64,000 bases of DNA from Bog-950 sp964615305 (GTDB taxonomy: Bacteria; Bacteroidota; Bacteroidia; Chitinophagales; LD1): positions 109,244 to 173,243 of the forward strand of contig CAZTNA010000006.1 in assembly GCA_964615305.1 (NCBI GenBank), written 5' to 3'. Below, in pieces: positions 62,547-64,000 of this stretch (positions are counted from its first letter, which is position 1; the number at the start of each line of letters is the position of its first letter). The notes beneath the pieces are model-generated. The model worked only from the letters and a program-made list of their open reading frames with translations, did not search any database and was not told the origin of the DNA. A program made the translations under genes and the position numbers.

Positions 62547-63608
62547 TTAATTTCCGTCACTCAACGGTTGTTCTGCAATTCCATAATTAGTTCCATTCAT
62601 ACTGATGGCTTTACGGTCTTCGCTTCTTCCTGTAAACAACCGTGTATCAGCATCAATTTCAACTTTAGCTGTTTGTTTCATGTACTTGCCCTGATTGATT
62701 ACACTCCAGCCTTCCATTTTACGAGGACCTTCTATGGTCCAGTCCTCTTTCTTTTTGTGCTCATAGCGGCAATCATTGCAAATCCATTGTGCTTTTCCGT
62801 CAGCATCACTTTCTACTTCGTGATTTATGTCTTTTCGAACAGTTACACGATATACTTCGTTGCCAAACATCCATAAGGTTGCTTTGCCACAACATTTATC
62901 GCAGGTACGATGTGCGTCAAATGGTTTTAAAAACCACACGCGTGATTTAAAACGGAAAGTTTTATCGGTTAAGGCTCCCACTGGGCAAACATCAATCATG
63001 TTGCCGCTCATTTCGTTATCTACAGCATTTTGTATGTAGGTAGAAATTTCGGCTGCATCGCCACGGTTAATTACACCATGGCAACGACCCGGGGTAAGTT
63101 GATCGGCTACGTAAGTACAGCGGTAACATAAAATGCAGCGTGTCATGTGCAACTGAATCTTGTTACCAATATCTATCTTGTCAAACGTTCTTCTTTCTTC
63201 TTCATAACGGGTACCTTCAGCACCGTAGTTGTAACTGAGGTTTTGTAAATCACATTCACCCGCCTGGTCGCAAATAGGACAATCAAGAGGATGGTTAATT
63301 AAAAGAAACTCAACAACGCCTTTTCGCATGTCTTGCACTTTGGCGCTGGTCATGTTTTTTACTTCCATGCCATCCATTACAGGTGTGCAGCAACTTGCCT
63401 GTAGCTTAGGCATTGGGTTGGGGTTGGCATCACTACCTTTAGATATCTCAACCAAGCAAACACGGCATTTACCTCCGCTCCCCTGTAACTTGCTATAATA
63501 ACACATGGCCGGTGGTACCAAGTCGCCACCTATTTTGCGCGCAGCATTCAGGATGGTTGTTCCGGGTTCAACTTCTATGGTTACTCCGTCAATGGTTACT
63601 TTAGGCAT
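62547..63608 (-). CDS. nuoG: NADH-quinone oxidoreductase subunit G, short form
   Basis: A 353-residue iron-sulfur subunit. The N-terminal [2Fe-2S] domain has AMCYYSKLQGSGGKCRVC; the His-Cys motif HPLDCPICDQAGECDLQ (about 103) and the [4Fe-4S] pattern CILCYRCTY with CPVGALTDKTF (about 150-215) follow. The protein then ends about 130 residues into the region where longer NuoG proteins continue with the molybdopterin-like domain (E. coli NuoG is about 908 residues), so that domain is missing. I believe short NuoG forms are known in Bacteroidota. It is the first gene of the nuo unit, with a good promoter 39-69 bases upstream; nuoA-F are absent on this side. Confidence 0.93.
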   Translation of the reverse strand: MPKVTIDGVTIEVEPGTTILNAARKIGGDLVPPAMCYYSKLQGSGGKCRVCLVEISKGSDANPNPMPKLQASCCTPVMDGMEVKNMTSAKVQDMRKGVVEFLLINHPLDCPICDQAGECDLQNLSYNYGAEGTRYEEERRTFDKIDIGNKIQLHMTRCILCYRCTYVADQLTPGRCHGVINRGDAAEISTYIQNAVDNEMSGNMIDVCPVGALTDKTFRFKSRVWFLKPFDAHRTCDKCCGKATLWMFGNEVYRVTVRKDINHEVESDADGKAQWICNDCRYEHKKKEDWTIEGPRKMEGWSVINQGKYMKQTAKVEIDADTRLFTGRSEDRKAISMNGTNYGIAEQPLSDGN

Positions 63609-63646
63609 GATAAATTAAATTTTGGCGGCACTGCCACCAGCGCGGG

Positions 63647-63677
63647 CGAATGTAATGGGGTAGGGCAATTATTCAAA
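63647..63677 (-). promoter_or_regulatory. Probable promoter of the nuoGHIJKL operon
   Basis: On the minus strand TTTG (63674-63677) is followed after exactly 19 bases by TACATTCG (63647-63654) and then CCC, one mismatch from TTTG-N19-TAnnTTTG. The leader to the nuoG ATG is about 33 bases. Confidence 0.6.
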
Positions 63678-63911
63678 AAAACTTTGCGTTAGTTGCGCAC
63701 ATAGTGGTAGTATGTATAAGTGTAAAAGGTTCTCTGATTGGAAGTTGCGAATAAAAGTTATCGGTTTGCTAGAGATTACAATCTTCTAAGTAATATCAAA
63801 AGAGTCTTTGTTATAAACAACGCTCTTATTGTTTAGGGCGAGCTAACTTGCTCATATAAACCGATTTGCTTGGCCCGCGATTTGGCAAAATGACTAGCAA
63901 AAATTTAGTAA

Positions 63912-63947
63912 CAAAAAACCCTTGAAAGCTACTGCTGACAAGGGTTT
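63912..63947 (-). terminator. Terminator of tRNA-Met
   Basis: AAACCCTTG (63916-63924) and CAAGGGTTT (63939-63947) form a 9-bp perfect stem with a 14-base loop. On the minus strand it starts eight bases after the tRNA end and is followed by TTTGTT, so it terminates tRNA transcription. Confidence 0.85.
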
Positions 63948-63954
63948 AACTTAG

Positions 63955-64000
63955 TTGCGGGGGCAGGACTCGAACCTGCGACCTTTGGGTTATGAGCCCA
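63955..64000 (-). tRNA. tRNA-Met (CAT), 5' part outside window
   Basis: The 3' 46 bases of a tRNA. Reading the minus strand, TGGG-CTCATAA-CCCA is the anticodon arm with CAT, AGGTC the variable loop, GCAGG-TTCGAGT-CCTGC a perfect T arm, and CCCCGCA plus A the acceptor strand and discriminator. CCA is not encoded. The D arm and 5' acceptor strand lie beyond the window. A CAT anticodon can be elongator or initiator Met, or Ile2; with only this half, the class is unsettled. Confidence 0.9.

Larger units (their letters stand above)
63609..63954. other. Gene-free gap between nuoG and tRNA-Met
   Basis: This 346-base gap holds the nuoG promoter (63647-63677) and the tRNA terminator (63912-63947). 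The central part (about 63690-63910) has stop codons in all frames, is AT-rich, and shows no coding or palindromic structure that I can support. Confidence 0.7.

Noticed and set aside
1..64000. CRISPR array, prophage, integron or insertion sequence
   Set aside because: No regularly spaced direct repeats, transposase or integrase coding sequence, or phage structural genes were found in the window.

Overview
The window comes from a member of the Bacteroidota. It is a chromosomal, mostly housekeeping region of moderate GC content. The assignment rests on several independent marks: secreted proteins ending in type IX secretion (T9SS) sorting domains, a bacillithiol BshC, a short primary sigma factor of about 289 residues, the rpmB-rpmG-DUF4295 trio typical of this phylum, a DUF5686 outer-membrane protein, and promoter -7 boxes of the TAnnTTTG type in front of many genes. 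A genus cannot be named; the gene content would fit a Chitinophagales, Sphingobacteriales or Flavobacteriales-like lineage.

Layout. 1-9970 (minus strand): two adjacent genes for secreted multi-domain surface proteins (one cut by the window edge, one of about 1950 residues), bshC, and a T9SS-targeted beta-propeller-like protein. 10111-13102 (minus): rimO, ftsY, a DUF4295 gene, rpmG and rpmB, with a terminator separating ftsY from the ribosomal genes. 13305-19286: the primary sigma factor, a membrane zinc peptidase, a secreted protein of unknown role, an aldehyde dehydrogenase and a PKD/T9SS protein. 19485-27323: enoyl-CoA hydratase, RluD-like pseudouridine synthase, aroA, aroB, a small membrane protein, a GDPD-like phosphodiesterase, a thiamine-diphosphate enzyme and a small membrane protein. 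27336-29989: a REP-like palindrome pair, a two-component system and a strong terminator. 30012-33010: a START-like protein and a DUF5686 protein.

The most distinctive block is 33060-42245. It encodes a fused MBOAT acyltransferase-SGNH esterase, an ABC-2 polysaccharide exporter (permease and ATPase), a stand-alone sulfotransferase, a sulfotransferase fused to a GT4 glycosyltransferase, and two further GT4 enzymes. The permease-to-GT4 genes are packed as one operon (spacings from a 4-base overlap to 9 bases). I infer a locus making and exporting an O-acylated, sulfated surface glycan. Sulfation is unusual for an ABC-exported bacterial glycan, and this is my candidate for an undescribed system.

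42271-57797 holds a VWA-like membrane protein, fabG, a small secreted protein, nth, a cation efflux protein, a Nudix hydrolase, a multi-PAS sensor kinase, purM, a glycine-rich secreted protein, a DUF4412-like protein, a TMTC-like TPR membrane protein, a DUF4159 protein and rsmE. 58010-63608 (minus) is a partial complex I operon, nuoGHIJKL, with a very short NuoG and no nuoM or nuoN after nuoL. The window ends inside a tRNA-Met gene with its own terminator.
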